Part shown: positions 1 through 10,026 of the stretch, piece by piece
How the letters are laid out: each line of letters starts with the position of its first letter
Position numbering within the stretch: position 1 is the first letter of the stretch
Source of the DNA: Bacillus sp. AFS029637
GTDB lineage: Bacteria; Bacillota; Bacilli; Bacillales; Bacillaceae_G
DNA length: 64,000 bases
Direction: 5' to 3'
Assembly (NCBI RefSeq): GCF_002584985.1
Contig: NZ_NUPZ01000022.1
Coordinates: 176,252-240,251, forward strand
The notes under the pieces: model-generated
What the model was told of the DNA's origin: nothing
The model's input: only the letters and a program-made list of their open reading frames with translations
Database searches by the model: none
Translations under genes and position numbers: made by a program

Positions 1-2708
1 GATTCCAGGATGTTTTAAAAGGGTTTGGTCAAGCTTTAGATGAAGGGAATAAATCTAATAATACGTATTTAGAAGGATTTAATAACTTTCAAAAAATGCA
101 AACTGACAATAATCTGTTAGCGAATAGTTTTACAAATCAATTTAATCAATATATGAGCGATATGAATACAGGCGATGTTTTAAAGCAGCTAAGCGCACTG
201 GAATCTGCCAATAAAATTATCGCAAATCAATTTACGCTTTCAGAGAAAGATCCTAATATTTTAGCTGATGCTTCAGCGATTCAAAAATATTTAACAGATG
301 TAAAAAAACAAGTGTCAGAATATGATACAGAACTGGCAGGGAAGTTAGAGAGCGACATTCAAGCGACAATCCTTAAACGATTACAAAAATCTATTTCAAA
401 CGATGGACAACACGAAGTAGTTATAAATTCATTAATGAAACAACCGGATATTCGAATCAAGCAACAAATTGAAAATTTAATTACAAAGTTGCCTAGTTTA
501 AACATGGAAGAAATCGTTCAAAGTGATTTACCTGATGTAACGAAATTACAACTGAACAACGTAATTCAATTTACAAGTAAATATAATAAAGAAAATAATT
601 TTTATTATGACCCTGTAAATAAAATATCTTTAGGAAATTCAATTAAAGAAGTAAAAGAAAGTTTGTTTAAAGATGGAATTACATTCAGTGATACAGCGAA
701 AGTAAGTAAAATGGATTCTTCGCAAACTATGAATATAAGTATTCCTAGCGGCTTTGAGCTATATGGAAGTACAGATGCACTATTAATTGATGATGTGGAC
801 CGTACAAGTGAATTTCTGCAAAACGGAGCAGTTGCAATACCTGCGCGTAATGAAGGAGATTTAAAAATTAGCCTTCATGTGAAGTTAATAGATCCAAGCG
901 TCAAAATAGATGTTTTCTCTCCAGTAACGTGGGAATGGAAACTGGATGGGGAAAATGAAAAAGAAACTGGTTCTGGAACAGAAGAACCTAAAAAAGAAGA
1001 ACCAAATAAAGAGAATGAAGGAACAAAAAAAGAAAATAGCAAGGTGGAAAATGTAGTTAATAAAACGCAGTATGGAACAATGCCGCTAGTACACACTGCT
1101 AAAAAACCTATCATTCAAAAAACAGAACAGAGTAATAATGACACTGGTGGAAACCCAGGAGGCGGAACGGGAACAGATAATGGAAACGGTGGAAACCAAA
1201 ACCAAGATGGTGGCTCAACAGTAATTGAACGTACAAATAATCATATTGTACATCAGAAAACTGAGAAGCTAACAGATAATACATCTAATGTATTAATTAA
1301 AGAAGCAGTGGAGACCGTCCAAAGTTATCAAGGTTTAATGAGTCTGTACCAAATGTATTATGGAATTGATTTAAGAACGAATGATGTAAGTCCTAAGCTT
1401 GAAGAGGGAAGTTTAGATGCGATTGCAACAGAGCAGTCTCTGTACTATATGTTAAACAAACAAAATGTAAATGATTTAATTTCAAGCCTTGTTTCAGCTA
1501 GTATTACTAGTGAAGTAAAGCAAGATATGATGGGTTTAAAGCAAAAAATAGACTCTTACCAACAACTCATTACTAGTGCAGATCAAAATTCAATGCTGCT
1601 AGCGGAGAAATTAAATGAAACGACGCAGCAAGCAGCTAGTATGAATCAAAATTTAGGAGAATATTTAAAAGGTTTAGCAACATGGCGTGAGAGTAGTTTA
1701 AAGCTAGTAGAAGAGCAACAAGTATTAACGACTAATAATGCTGGTGAACAAACAGCTGTACTATCGTTAGATTCTGGTATTAAATCTTTAACGATGCAAA
1801 CGCAGTCATTAGTGGAAAGTTCGAAGCATAGTTTAGCGACGTCAGATGAAGTGTATAAAACATTTGACCAAATTAATGGACAAGCAAAAGACATTCAAGA
1901 CAGTGGAACGACAATTGTTTCGAAAGCAGATTCTTTATTAAATGATTTTACGAAGAAAATGGAAGATGATAAAGAATTCTCAAAAAACTTTACGAAGATT
2001 TTGGCGAATAGTCGTATTGGAGATCGTCAAAATGAGATGCTATATGAGTTTTTATCTAGTCCAGTTCAGAAACAAAATGATGGGGTAATTGTAGCTGGTA
2101 ATGCTTTTACACCATACTTAATCGTGTTAACTTGTTTTATTGTTGCGTTATTTACAGCATACGCAATTGCGAATCAAGAAAAGAAACGAACGCAATCAGA
2201 TCATTTTGAAGAGAAATTTTCTTTAATTGATATGAATGTACCAACTACAGTAGTAGCATTCGGAATTTCGATTGTAGAAGGGATAATCATAGGAAGCATT
2301 TCAGGGCGTCTTTTAAAATTCGGTCAGGATCAAAGTTTACTGTGGATTGCGTTTATCACAATCATTATGATGGCGTTTGTATTAGTTTCAACATACTTAC
2401 TGCGACAAATGAAAATGGTAGGGATGTTTATCTTATTAGTATTTTTAAGTATGTATCTATTTTTAACTGAAGCAGTTGGAAGTAAAGTAGATCAACTTTC
2501 CGGTGTTGGAAAAATACGTCAATTTTCACCACTTCAATATATAGAAGGTTTTCTAAATGATTTTATTAGCGGTAAAGATACTGGAAAAGTTATTTTTATC
2601 GTATTGTTTGTAATTGCCATTATAGGATTAGTTAGTAATCTATTTGTATGGCATAAGAAATGGGAGGAAAAAGAAGTAAATGATCAAACAATGGAGCATA
2701 GTGGTTAA
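1..2708 (+). CDS. esaA: Type VII secretion protein EsaA (YueB-like), 5' end outside window
   Basis: This is a membrane component of the Ess/Yuk type VII secretion system; the B. subtilis relative YueB is also the receptor of phage SPP1. The frame is open from base 3 with no stop, so the start lies upstream and the first in-window ATG (96) is internal. A long extracellular domain with coiled-coil-like stretches fills most of the protein. It is interrupted by a Glu/Lys-rich segment (about 960-1050) and a Gly/Asn-rich low-complexity linker (about 1140-1215). The last 210 residues hold five hydrophobic helices, beginning near 2100, with a charged C-terminal tail. The N-terminal membrane helix expected in this family is not in the window. 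The 3' end overlaps essA by 29 bases, which points to coupled translation. The family call rests on architecture and on the following genes essA-esaB-essB-essC. Confidence 0.93.
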   Translation, partial: FQDVLKGFGQALDEGNKSNNTYLEGFNNFQKMQTDNNLLANSFTNQFNQYMSDMNTGDVLKQLSALESANKIIANQFTLSEKDPNILADASAIQKYLTDVKKQVSEYDTELAGKLESDIQATILKRLQKSISNDGQHEVVINSLMKQPDIRIKQQIENLITKLPSLNMEEIVQSDLPDVTKLQLNNVIQFTSKYNKENNFYYDPVNKISLGNSIKEVKESLFKDGITFSDTAKVSKMDSSQTMNISIPSGFELYGSTDALLIDDVDRTSEFLQNGAVAIPARNEGDLKISLHVKLIDPSVKIDVFSPVTWEWKLDGENEKETGSGTEEPKKEEPNKENEGTKKENSKVENVVNKTQYGTMPLVHTAKKPIIQKTEQSNNDTGGNPGGGTGTDNGNGGNQNQDGGSTVIERTNNHIVHQKTEKLTDNTSNVLIKEAVETVQSYQGLMSLYQMYYGIDLRTNDVSPKLEEGSLDAIATEQSLYYMLNKQNVNDLISSLVSASITSEVKQDMMGLKQKIDSYQQLITSADQNSMLLAEKLNETTQQAASMNQNLGEYLKGLATWRESSLKLVEEQQVLTTNNAGEQTAVLSLDSGIKSLTMQTQSLVESSKHSLATSDEVYKTFDQINGQAKDIQDSGTTIVSKADSLLNDFTKKMEDDKEFSKNFTKILANSRIGDRQNEMLYEFLSSPVQKQNDGVIVAGNAFTPYLIVLTCFIVALFTAYAIANQEKKRTQSDHFEEKFSLIDMNVPTTVVAFGISIVEGIIIGSISGRLLKFGQDQSLLWIAFITIIMMAFVLVSTYLLRQMKMVGMFILLVFLSMYLFLTEAVGSKVDQLSGVGKIRQFSPLQYIEGFLNDFISGKDTGKVIFIVLFVIAIIGLVSNLFVWHKKWEEKEVNDQTMEHSG

Positions 2709-3183
2709 GTTGTCATTTATCTGTTTCCTTTTACTGTTTGTCGCGCTACCGATAAGGGGCGCGGCTGACAGTTATCTTGGTGATGATGGAAAAATTGAGT
2801 TTAAAGTGGACCGCTTTGAAGATAAAGACCAAGAAAAAAATAAACAGGAACATAAGGAAACAGAATTAGATAAAGCATCGATTGAGTTATTTAACGAAGA
2901 AATAGAAGAAGAAATTCAGCAAAAGAAAAAGAAAGAACAAAAAGAGATGGAATCTTTGCGAGATTCTCTTTTTACAAAACAAAAAGAAATAAATCGTATG
3001 AAAGATACGAAAAATAGTTTGTTTAGTAGTGAATATGTTGTGAGAAAAAGCGCTGATGAAGTAGCGAGTAATCAAACAATGAATGAAAAGCCAATCAGTA
3101 CAACAATAATATTGTTGTTAGGAGGCAGCGTTGTACTTATTTGCATCGGTATTTATACGGTTCTTCGAAAAAGTTGGAGGTAA
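2680..3183 (+). CDS. essA: Type VII secretion protein EssA
   Basis: EssA is a small membrane protein required for assembly of the Ess secretion machine. The 167-residue product has a hydrophobic N-terminal helix (about residues 8-28), a long, highly charged Lys/Glu-rich coiled-coil-like middle (about 40-110) and a second membrane helix near the C-terminus (about 140-160, with a run of Ile/Leu/Val). This two-helix layout and the position between esaA and esaB are typical of EssA. The ATG at 2680 lies inside the end of esaA, and a GGAGG stands about 12 bases upstream. The esaB start follows the stop by only 4 bases. Sequence conservation in this family is low, so the call leans on context and topology. 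Confidence 0.85.
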   Translation: MIKQWSIVVKLSFICFLLLFVALPIRGAADSYLGDDGKIEFKVDRFEDKDQEKNKQEHKETELDKASIELFNEEIEEEIQQKKKKEQKEMESLRDSLFTKQKEINRMKDTKNSLFSSEYVVRKSADEVASNQTMNEKPISTTIILLLGGSVVLICIGIYTVLRKSWR

Positions 3184-3187
3184 AGTA

Positions 3188-3439
3188 ATGGCGATACAAA
3201 CGCATATTAACGTAACAGTAGATTTTAGTAAGTGGAATGGAAATACATATGACTTGCGTATTCCGAATCATCAATCTATAAAATATTTATTAAAAAATTT
3301 ATTAGATACGCTAAAGATTGATAATCATGAAGGTTCACATTTTGTAATGAAAGTAAAAAATAAATCGATTGTTTTAACAGATAATGATCGTTTAATTGAT
3401 CACCAAATAACAGATGGAGATATATTACAAGTTCTATAA
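3188..3439 (+). CDS. esaB: Ubiquitin-like type VII secretion protein EsaB (YukD)
   Basis: This 83-residue protein belongs to the small ubiquitin-fold EsaB/YukD family, a cytosolic accessory or regulator of Ess secretion. The sequence has the expected beta-grasp pattern: an N-terminal strand (THINVTVDF), a central helix around YLLKNLL and a C-terminal LIDHQITDGDILQVL stretch typical of ubiquitin-like YukD proteins. No diglycine tail is present, so there is no sign that it is conjugated to other proteins. I chose the ATG at 3188 because GGAGG stands directly upstream. The same frame is open further upstream into the end of essA, but that part reads as essA in another frame. It is followed by a 77-base gap and then essB. 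Confidence 0.9.
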   Translation: MAIQTHINVTVDFSKWNGNTYDLRIPNHQSIKYLLKNLLDTLKIDNHEGSHFVMKVKNKSIVLTDNDRLIDHQITDGDILQVL

Positions 3440-3516
3440 AGAATATTTTTTACTTTTAGTTATTTGAAAAAAGTTAAGTTATTACGGGTTATAAAGAAAA
3501 GGGGAAGAGGATAAAC

Positions 3517-4716
3517 ATGACGGAAAAAACAATTCAAATTGATGCAATGAACTATCAATTTCAAATAGAAAAAGAAATTTGGAAATTGGAGATGACAAAA
3601 TCTCAAACACGTATAAAAGATTTCCGTCAATTCGATATAATTACGGGCGCGTCATCTGAGTTTGTACCATTAACGATAGAAGAAACGGATGATATGTTTA
3701 CGTTTCTATTTCAAGTAGATAAAAAATTAAATAAGTGGAACGATCTTAGCCGTTTTGGAAGAAATGAGAAATTAAGACTGCTTCGAAATGTTGCACAGTT
3801 TCGTAAATATTTAAATAAACGAATCACGTTTTTTTTACATCCAGACAATTTAGTTTTTAATGCGAATTTAATGCCAAGTATTATACATAGAGGAATTCGA
3901 GATATTGTTCCACCAACCCCGTTGTTAGAAGAGCAATTTTTAACGCAATATAAGTGTCTAATTATTGCTTTATTCTCCGAAAAGCACAATTTTGATGATT
4001 TATATGCTGGGTTACTAAAAGATGCAAAAGAAACAACATTTGAACAAACAGTTGCTCAAATGGAAAACTTAGATGCATTACTGCAGTTTCTTGATGACAG
4101 CTTTGAGAAGGAACAAACAAAAACAGAAAAAAATATGCAGTTAGTACCTAAAAAAAGCTATAAATCGTTTAAATACTTAGCTTTTTCCTTCATAGCGGCG
4201 ACAGTTATTTTAGCTGCTCCTTTAATATATTTCACTTTTATAAAATTTCCTTATCAAAATAAATTATTAGAAGCAAATGCGAGTTTCATAGCAACTGATT
4301 ATGACAAAGTAATTACACAATTAAATGAAGAGGAATTTGAATCATTACCGATTGCATCTAAATATGAGTTAGCATTTGCATACATTACAGTTGAAAAACT
4401 AGGTGAAGATCAAAAAAAAATGATTATGAAAAATATTAGTTTGAAAAGTGATGAAAAATATTTGCTGTATTGGATGTATAACGGAAAAGGTAATTTTGAT
4501 AAATCATTAGATTTAGCTAAGACACTTGATGATCCGCAACTTATTATGTACGGCCTTGTTAAACAAATTGAATCGCTGAAAAATAATCCGGATCTATCAG
4601 GAGAAGAGCGTGATCAAAAGTTAAAAACATATGAACAACAATTAGATGAATATCAAAAGAAATATGGCAAATCATCAAACGATAAAGACTCGTCGAGCAC
4701 GGAGACAAAAGAGTAA
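3517..4716 (+). CDS. essB: Type VII secretion protein EssB (YukC)
   Basis: EssB is a bitopic membrane protein and a core structural part of the Ess secretion channel. The 399-residue product has an N-terminal cytosolic domain of about 215 residues, which in this family adopts a pseudokinase fold. One membrane helix follows (about residues 222-244, from YLAFSFIAATVIL), then a helical extracellular domain. The tail is Lys/Gln/Ser-rich and ends in a charged, likely disordered stretch. Length and topology match EssB/YukC. A purine-rich ribosome site (AAAGGGGAAGAGG) precedes the ATG. It sits between esaB and essC in the usual order, and essC starts 43 bases downstream, consistent with one operon. 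Confidence 0.92.
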   Translation: MTEKTIQIDAMNYQFQIEKEIWKLEMTKSQTRIKDFRQFDIITGASSEFVPLTIEETDDMFTFLFQVDKKLNKWNDLSRFGRNEKLRLLRNVAQFRKYLNKRITFFLHPDNLVFNANLMPSIIHRGIRDIVPPTPLLEEQFLTQYKCLIIALFSEKHNFDDLYAGLLKDAKETTFEQTVAQMENLDALLQFLDDSFEKEQTKTEKNMQLVPKKSYKSFKYLAFSFIAATVILAAPLIYFTFIKFPYQNKLLEANASFIATDYDKVITQLNEEEFESLPIASKYELAFAYITVEKLGEDQKKMIMKNISLKSDEKYLLYWMYNGKGNFDKSLDLAKTLDDPQLIMYGLVKQIESLKNNPDLSGEERDQKLKTYEQQLDEYQKKYGKSSNDKDSSSTETKE

Positions 4717-4759
4717 GCAAGCACTTGATGAGACAGTTGAAAAGGAGCAGTGAACACGC

Positions 4760-7700
4760 ATGGAGCAACTATTAGTATTGACTTATGGAGACAAAATATA
4801 TAAGTGCACATTACATCCAAATGAGCAATCAATAGTGTCGATTGGAAAAGAATGGACAAATGATATTACGAATCCTAGTTTAGAACAAGAAATAGAATTA
4901 AAGTGGAATAATGAAGTAAACGCTTGGATGGTACAAAATCAATTGATCGAATTCAATAAGGAATTTGAGATTGGAAAAACTAAAGATGTGAGCTTGAAAA
5001 TCTTTATATCTATTATTGGCACAACGAAAGTGTTTGATATCGGAACGAAACATTCTCTTACAATGAGCCAAAACAGCTATGATGATATTTCTATTAGCGG
5101 GACTAGTGTAGATTTAATGCTATCTCGTGAAACGTTGTATGATTCTTTTAAAGTGAATGTATATGACGGGGATGTATTTCATAATTATACGAAGCTACAA
5201 GATAGCGTTATGTTAGAAGCGGGAGACCAATTATATTTTGATGGTGTTTTAGTGGAGATTTGTAGTGAAGATATTCAAGTACTCGCTTCAGAAGGTAACG
5301 TGAAATCTACATTACCTATTTTAGTAGAATCAGAAACGAATTATCAAAGTGGTTATCCGGATTATCATCGTTCACCACGTATTATTTACCGTGAACCAGA
5401 AGAGAAAATGACAATTGCAAAACCTTCAAGTATGCCGTCAAAACCGACGGAGCATTTGGCGAGAATCATTGCACCTTCTCTTGTCATGATTGTCGTAACA
5501 GTATTACTTGCTATTTTTATGAAATACGGAATGTTTATTATTGCTTCGATTGCGATGACATTAGTAACGATCATTGTTTCTGTCACATCTTATATAAAAA
5601 ATTTAAAGCAATATAAAATCGACATTGTGGAACGTGATAAAAGTTATAGAGAGTATATAAAACAAAAAACGAAAGATTTACATGCAGAAAGTGAAAAGCA
5701 GCGTCATGCATTGCATTATCATAATCCGAATGTTGAAGTAATACGTAATATGGCTGTGCAAGTAAATCCACGTATATATGAAAAAACAATGCTACATCAT
5801 GATTTCTTAACATTTAGCGTTGGGACAGGACAAGCTAATACGAGTTTTGAAATCCAATTTAATGAAGAAGAATTTAGTCAAACGAAAGATGAGTTAATTG
5901 ATATAGCACGTGAACTAAGACAGCGTTATCTTACTTTGGAAGAAGTACCTGTTGTAACAGATTTGATAAATGGGCCAGTTGGCTATATTGGACAACGCTC
6001 TTTAGTGTTAGAACAATTACAATTATTAGTTGTACAAACCGCGTTATTCCATAGTTATTATGACTTGCAGTTTATTACTATTTTTCCGGAAGAAGAAAAG
6101 GAGAAGTGGGACTGGATGCGCTGGTTACCTCATGGAAGTGTTCGCGATATAAATGTACGTGGATTTGTATATCATGATCGTAGCCGTGATCAAGTGTTAA
6201 ATAGTTTGTATCAAATATTGAAAGAACGAAAACTAAAACTAGATGAAAAAAGTTCAACTAATGAAAAAATGTACTTTGCACCGCACTATGTCGTTCTCAT
6301 TACAGATGAAAAACTAATACTAGACCATGTTGTGATGGAATTCTTTAATGATGATCCGAGTCAATTAGGTGTATCACTTGTATTTGTACAAGATGTTATG
6401 CAAAGTTTACCGGAACACGTGAAAACGGTAATAGATATAAGAGATGCAAAACATGGGAATATCATCTTGGAACAAGGCGAGCTTGTTAATCGTCAATTTA
6501 AATTAAATCACGTACCGAAAGATTTCAATTTAGAAGATGTTTCACGAGCATTAGCGCCGTTAAATCATTTGCAAAACTTAAAAAATAGTATTCCAGAAAG
6601 CGTAACATTTTTAGAAATGTACGGTGTTGAAAAAGTAAAAGAACTGAATATCACAAGTCGCTGGCAGAAAAATGCGGCACATAAATCTTTAGCTGTACCA
6701 CTTGGACTACGTGGGAAAGAGGATATCGTAAACTTAAACTTACACGAAAAAGCTCACGGACCTCACGGATTAATAGCAGGTACAACCGGTTCAGGTAAGT
6801 CAGAAATTATACAATCGTATATTTTATCTCTAGCAGTTAATTTCCATCCTTACGAAGTCGCATTTCTACTAATTGACTATAAAGGCGGCGGTATGGCGAA
6901 TTTATTCAAAAACTTACCGCATTTATTAGGAACAATTACGAACTTAGATGGAGCACAAAGCATGAGAGCGCTCGCATCAATTAAAGCTGAATTACAAAAA
7001 AGACAACGATTATTTGGTGAAAATGATGTAAACCATATTAATCAGTATCAAAAACTGTATAAAGAAGGCTTAGTAAGTGAACCGATGCCACATTTATTTT
7101 TAATTAGTGATGAATTCGCGGAACTGAAGTCAGAACAACCAGAATTTATGAAAGAGCTAGTTTCAACAGCGCGTATCGGTCGTTCGCTCGGAATTCATTT
7201 AATATTAGCTACACAAAAACCGAGCGGTGTTGTAGATGATCAAATTTGGAGTAACTCGAAATTTAAACTAGCATTGAAAGTTCAAAATACGTCAGATAGT
7301 AATGAAATTTTAAAAACACCAGATGCTGCTGAAATTACATTACCAGGACGTGCTTACTTACAAGTTGGGAATAATGAAATTTATGAACTATTCCAATCAG
7401 CTTGGAGCGGGGCAGACTATGTAGAAAATAAAGAGGATAAAGAACATTTAGACGCAACAATCTATGCAATAAATGATCTAGGACAATATGAAATATTAAG
7501 TGAAGACTTAAGTGGACTTGGTAGTAGTAAAGAAGTAATAAGCGTACCATCTGAACTGGATGCTGTCATTGACTACATTCACGATTACGCAGAAGTAAAT
7601 GAAATTGAAGCGCTAGCTAGACCATGGTTACCACCACTTCCAGAGAGCGTATATTTACAAGACTTACACGCTATTCAATTCAAAGAAGCATGGACGAAAG

Positions 7701-9271
7701 AAAAGAAACCATTACAAGCAACAGTTGGTCTACTAGATCAGCCTGAATTACAATCACAAACACCATTAACATTAGATATTAGTAAAGACGGACACGTAGC
7801 AGTATTCTCAAGTCCAGGTTACGGAAAATCAACATTCTTACAATCAGTCATTATGGATGTAGCTCGTCAGCATAGTCCGGAGCATTTACATGTGTATTTA
7901 TTAGACTTCGGAACAAACGGTTTAATGCCATTAAAATCTTTACCGCATGTGGCAGACATCATTACACTAGACCAAGTTGAAAAATGCGAGAAATTTCTTC
8001 GCCGCATAGAAGATCTATTAAAAGATAGAAAGCAATTGCTAAGTAAATATGGCGTTGCGAGTCTTGAAATGTATGAGAGAGCTAGTAAAGAAGTATTACC
8101 AACAGTATTAATTACGTTAGATAACTATGATTCTGTTAGAGAAGCTGGATTTGTCGAAGACTTTGAACGCATTGTTGCACAAATCGTACGTGAAGGGGCA
8201 GCGGTAGGAATTCATTTAATGCTTACGGCTACACGTCAAAATGCGTTGAGAGTACAAGTAAATACAAATATTAAACTACAAATTGCTCTATATATGATAG
8301 ATGAGGCAGAATCTAGAGCTATTGTAGGAAGAACGGACTTGAAAATTGAAGAATTAGCAGGACGTGGTTTAGTTAAAATTGACGAACCAACAATTTTCCA
8401 AACAGCTTTACCGACCAGTGGAGAAGACGTACTTACTCGAATTGAAAATATACAAGCTGAAGGAAAAGAGATGGATTCCTTCTGGGATGGAGAAAGACCG
8501 AAAGCAATTCCTATGGTGCCTGAAGTTCTGGAATACAAAGAATTTATTGCATGGCCAGAAACAAGAAAAATTATTGAAGCAGGCAAACTAACATTTGGTG
8601 TAGAAACAGAAAGCGTTACACCTCTTGAATTAGATTTAACGGAAGCGTCTAATATTGTTGTAGGGGGAATCAAGAAAGATGAAGTTGAAAATGTAGTTCA
8701 TCAATTCCTTCAACAGTTAGCTGAAAGTGGACACTTTGACTTAGGCTTAATCGATACAAGAACACGTAATTTCTCGAACTATAGAGAGAGCGCTGCTTTA
8801 TATGTAGCTGAAAAAACAGGGATTGAGAAAACGATCAAACAAGTTACAAATGCTTATAAATCAAGAGAAGCGGCGTTTAAAGAGGAGCAGGAAGCATCAA
8901 GTGAAACAGTGAACCCAGCCGAATTTATTAAGAAATTTAAGCCGATTGTAATCGTAATTGCAGATGTAAATGATATTTTAAGTAATTTAGAAGATAGCGA
9001 TATATATAGTTTAGCGGAATTAATAACAAATGGTGCATTTATGGGTATCCACTTCGTAATTGGCTGTGATGTTGATTCAATTGACAGTCGATACGATTTA
9101 GTTTCAAAAACAATAAAAACGCAATCTCATGTTATTTTACTTAGAAAATCATCAGGCCAAATGGTCTTTGATGTATCTAATAAAGATTTAAGTAGTACAA
9201 AATTAAATCCATTTGAAGGGTATTTTGTTGAAAATCGTTTTGCTACTAGAATTAAAGTGCCAACTATTTAA
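4760..9271 (+). CDS. essC: Type VII secretion ATPase EssC (YukBA)
   Basis: EssC is the FtsK/SpoIIIE-type motor that recruits and exports type VII substrates. At 1503 residues it is full length. The N-terminus (about 1-190) is the forkhead-associated-like region. Two membrane helices lie near residues 236-285. Three ATPase domains follow. Domain 1 has an intact Walker A (GTTGSGKSE, about 672-680) and a Walker B around LFLISDEFAEL. Domain 2 has a Walker A-like GYGKST near 1020 and LITLDNYDS as its Walker B region. Domain 3 (from about 1300) has GGIKKDEVE where the P-loop should be, so it probably does not hydrolyse ATP. That degeneration is common in EssC. The C-terminal domain of EssC helps set substrate choice, which fits the effector genes directly downstream. 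Confidence 0.96.
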   Translation: MEQLLVLTYGDKIYKCTLHPNEQSIVSIGKEWTNDITNPSLEQEIELKWNNEVNAWMVQNQLIEFNKEFEIGKTKDVSLKIFISIIGTTKVFDIGTKHSLTMSQNSYDDISISGTSVDLMLSRETLYDSFKVNVYDGDVFHNYTKLQDSVMLEAGDQLYFDGVLVEICSEDIQVLASEGNVKSTLPILVESETNYQSGYPDYHRSPRIIYREPEEKMTIAKPSSMPSKPTEHLARIIAPSLVMIVVTVLLAIFMKYGMFIIASIAMTLVTIIVSVTSYIKNLKQYKIDIVERDKSYREYIKQKTKDLHAESEKQRHALHYHNPNVEVIRNMAVQVNPRIYEKTMLHHDFLTFSVGTGQANTSFEIQFNEEEFSQTKDELIDIARELRQRYLTLEEVPVVTDLINGPVGYIGQRSLVLEQLQLLVVQTALFHSYYDLQFITIFPEEEKEKWDWMRWLPHGSVRDINVRGFVYHDRSRDQVLNSLYQILKERKLKLDEKSSTNEKMYFAPHYVVLITDEKLILDHVVMEFFNDDPSQLGVSLVFVQDVMQSLPEHVKTVIDIRDAKHGNIILEQGELVNRQFKLNHVPKDFNLEDVSRALAPLNHLQNLKNSIPESVTFLEMYGVEKVKELNITSRWQKNAAHKSLAVPLGLRGKEDIVNLNLHEKAHGPHGLIAGTTGSGKSEIIQSYILSLAVNFHPYEVAFLLIDYKGGGMANLFKNLPHLLGTITNLDGAQSMRALASIKAELQKRQRLFGENDVNHINQYQKLYKEGLVSEPMPHLFLISDEFAELKSEQPEFMKELVSTARIGRSLGIHLILATQKPSGVVDDQIWSNSKFKLALKVQNTSDSNEILKTPDAAEITLPGRAYLQVGNNEIYELFQSAWSGADYVENKEDKEHLDATIYAINDLGQYEILSEDLSGLGSSKEVISVPSELDAVIDYIHDYAEVNEIEALARPWLPPLPESVYLQDLHAIQFKEAWTKEKKPLQATVGLLDQPELQSQTPLTLDISKDGHVAVFSSPGYGKSTFLQSVIMDVARQHSPEHLHVYLLDFGTNGLMPLKSLPHVADIITLDQVEKCEKFLRRIEDLLKDRKQLLSKYGVASLEMYERASKEVLPTVLITLDNYDSVREAGFVEDFERIVAQIVREGAAVGIHLMLTATRQNALRVQVNTNIKLQIALYMIDEAESRAIVGRTDLKIEELAGRGLVKIDEPTIFQTALPTSGEDVLTRIENIQAEGKEMDSFWDGERPKAIPMVPEVLEYKEFIAWPETRKIIEAGKLTFGVETESVTPLELDLTEASNIVVGGIKKDEVENVVHQFLQQLAESGHFDLGLIDTRTRNFSNYRESAALYVAEKTGIEKTIKQVTNAYKSREAAFKEEQEASSETVNPAEFIKKFKPIVIVIADVNDILSNLEDSDIYSLAELITNGAFMGIHFVIGCDVDSIDSRYDLVSKTIKTQSHVILLRKSSGQMVFDVSNKDLSSTKLNPFEGYFVENRFATRIKVPTI

Positions 9272-9283
9272 GGGGTGATTTGC

Positions 9284-9706
9284 ATGGGGATAGAGGAATT
9301 AAATAGTCAAAAATCTGGTTTGTTAAGTAGTATAGGTCATCAACAAGGGCAATTGGCTGAATTACAAATGAAACTAAGAAGGCTAATAACTGCTAAGGGG
9401 AAATTTATAAATAATCTTGAAGCAATTAAACAAAATCAAGAGCAGTTTAAGTCTTTAGAAATAAACGAGAGTAGTTGGAAAGGGCAAAGAGCAACTACTT
9501 TTAAAGAAACGTATGAACAACAAGTCGTTTCGAATTTAGGGAAGTTTATTGGAGAACTAGGGAGAGTTCAAGAAGACATCGATCAAGCCATACGGCGGCT
9601 TGAAAGAGAAATCGCTACATGTGAGTCTAGTATTCTTTCTTTAAGTAGAAGTGTTTCAATGGTTGACGCTAGTATTCAAGTAGAAGTACAGAAGGCGGGG
9701 AAATGA
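9284..9706 (+). CDS. YwqH-like DUF5082 family protein, LXG effector partner
   Basis: This 140-residue all-helical protein resembles B. subtilis YwqH (DUF5082), which precedes LXG toxins. It has two long heptad-rich helices separated by an S-x-W-x-G turn (ESSWKGQRA), the same kind of turn that defines WXG100 secretion substrates. It probably forms a helical bundle with the N-terminal LXG domain of the toxin two genes downstream and escorts it to EssC. I chose the ATG at 9284 because AGGGGTGA lies six bases upstream; the in-frame GTG at 9275 overlaps that site. The gene begins 12 bases after the essC stop and ends 3 bases before the next gene, so the genes are very likely co-transcribed. The family name is from memory of the YwqH pattern, not a search. 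Confidence 0.82.
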   Translation: MGIEELNSQKSGLLSSIGHQQGQLAELQMKLRRLITAKGKFINNLEAIKQNQEQFKSLEINESSWKGQRATTFKETYEQQVVSNLGKFIGELGRVQEDIDQAIRRLEREIATCESSILSLSRSVSMVDASIQVEVQKAGK

Positions 9707-9709
9707 TAA

Positions 9710-10006
9710 ATGGGGGAAATTAAATTAAATAAAGGGGTATTTGATGCGAAAGTAAGTGAATTGAAAAGTGGTGCTAGTGATTTAGGTAAGACTAAATTTA
9801 ATGGTATGCAGTTACATCGTACGAATTTAAGTAAACTGAAAAAATATTGTGAAGCGATTGAAAAGTTATCAAAAAAAGTGCAGCAATATGAACAAATACT
9901 ACAAAAAGATATTAGTAGAATTCAGCAAACAGGACAAGAAATGGTTCAGCAAGATGAAAAGCTTGGAAAAGATTTGAAAGACAGTTCAGCGCACCGTGCT
10001 ATGTAA
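9710..10006 (+). CDS. YwqI-like DUF5344 family protein, LXG effector partner
   Basis: This 98-residue helical protein corresponds to YwqI (DUF5344) by size and by position between the YwqH-like gene and the LXG toxin. It has a short N-terminal strand-like start (GEIKLNKGVFDAKVSEL), then a long amphipathic helix rich in Lys/Gln/Glu. No membrane helix or signal peptide is visible. Small helical proteins of this type (also called Lap partners) bind the LXG domain and are needed for its export; that is family knowledge, and its use here is inference. It starts 3 bases after the previous gene, and the toxin gene follows after 20 bases containing a strong GGGAGAGGGGGGAG ribosome site. Confidence 0.78.
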   Translation: MGEIKLNKGVFDAKVSELKSGASDLGKTKFNGMQLHRTNLSKLKKYCEAIEKLSKKVQQYEQILQKDISRIQQTGQEMVQQDEKLGKDLKDSSAHRAM

Positions 10007-10026
10007 AGGGAGAGGGGGGAGAAAAT

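Noticed and set aside
875-1114. Minus-strand frame of 79 codons inside esaA
   Set aside because: It lies fully within a real gene, has no ribosome site and its composition mirrors the Glu/Lys-rich linker; it is a shadow.
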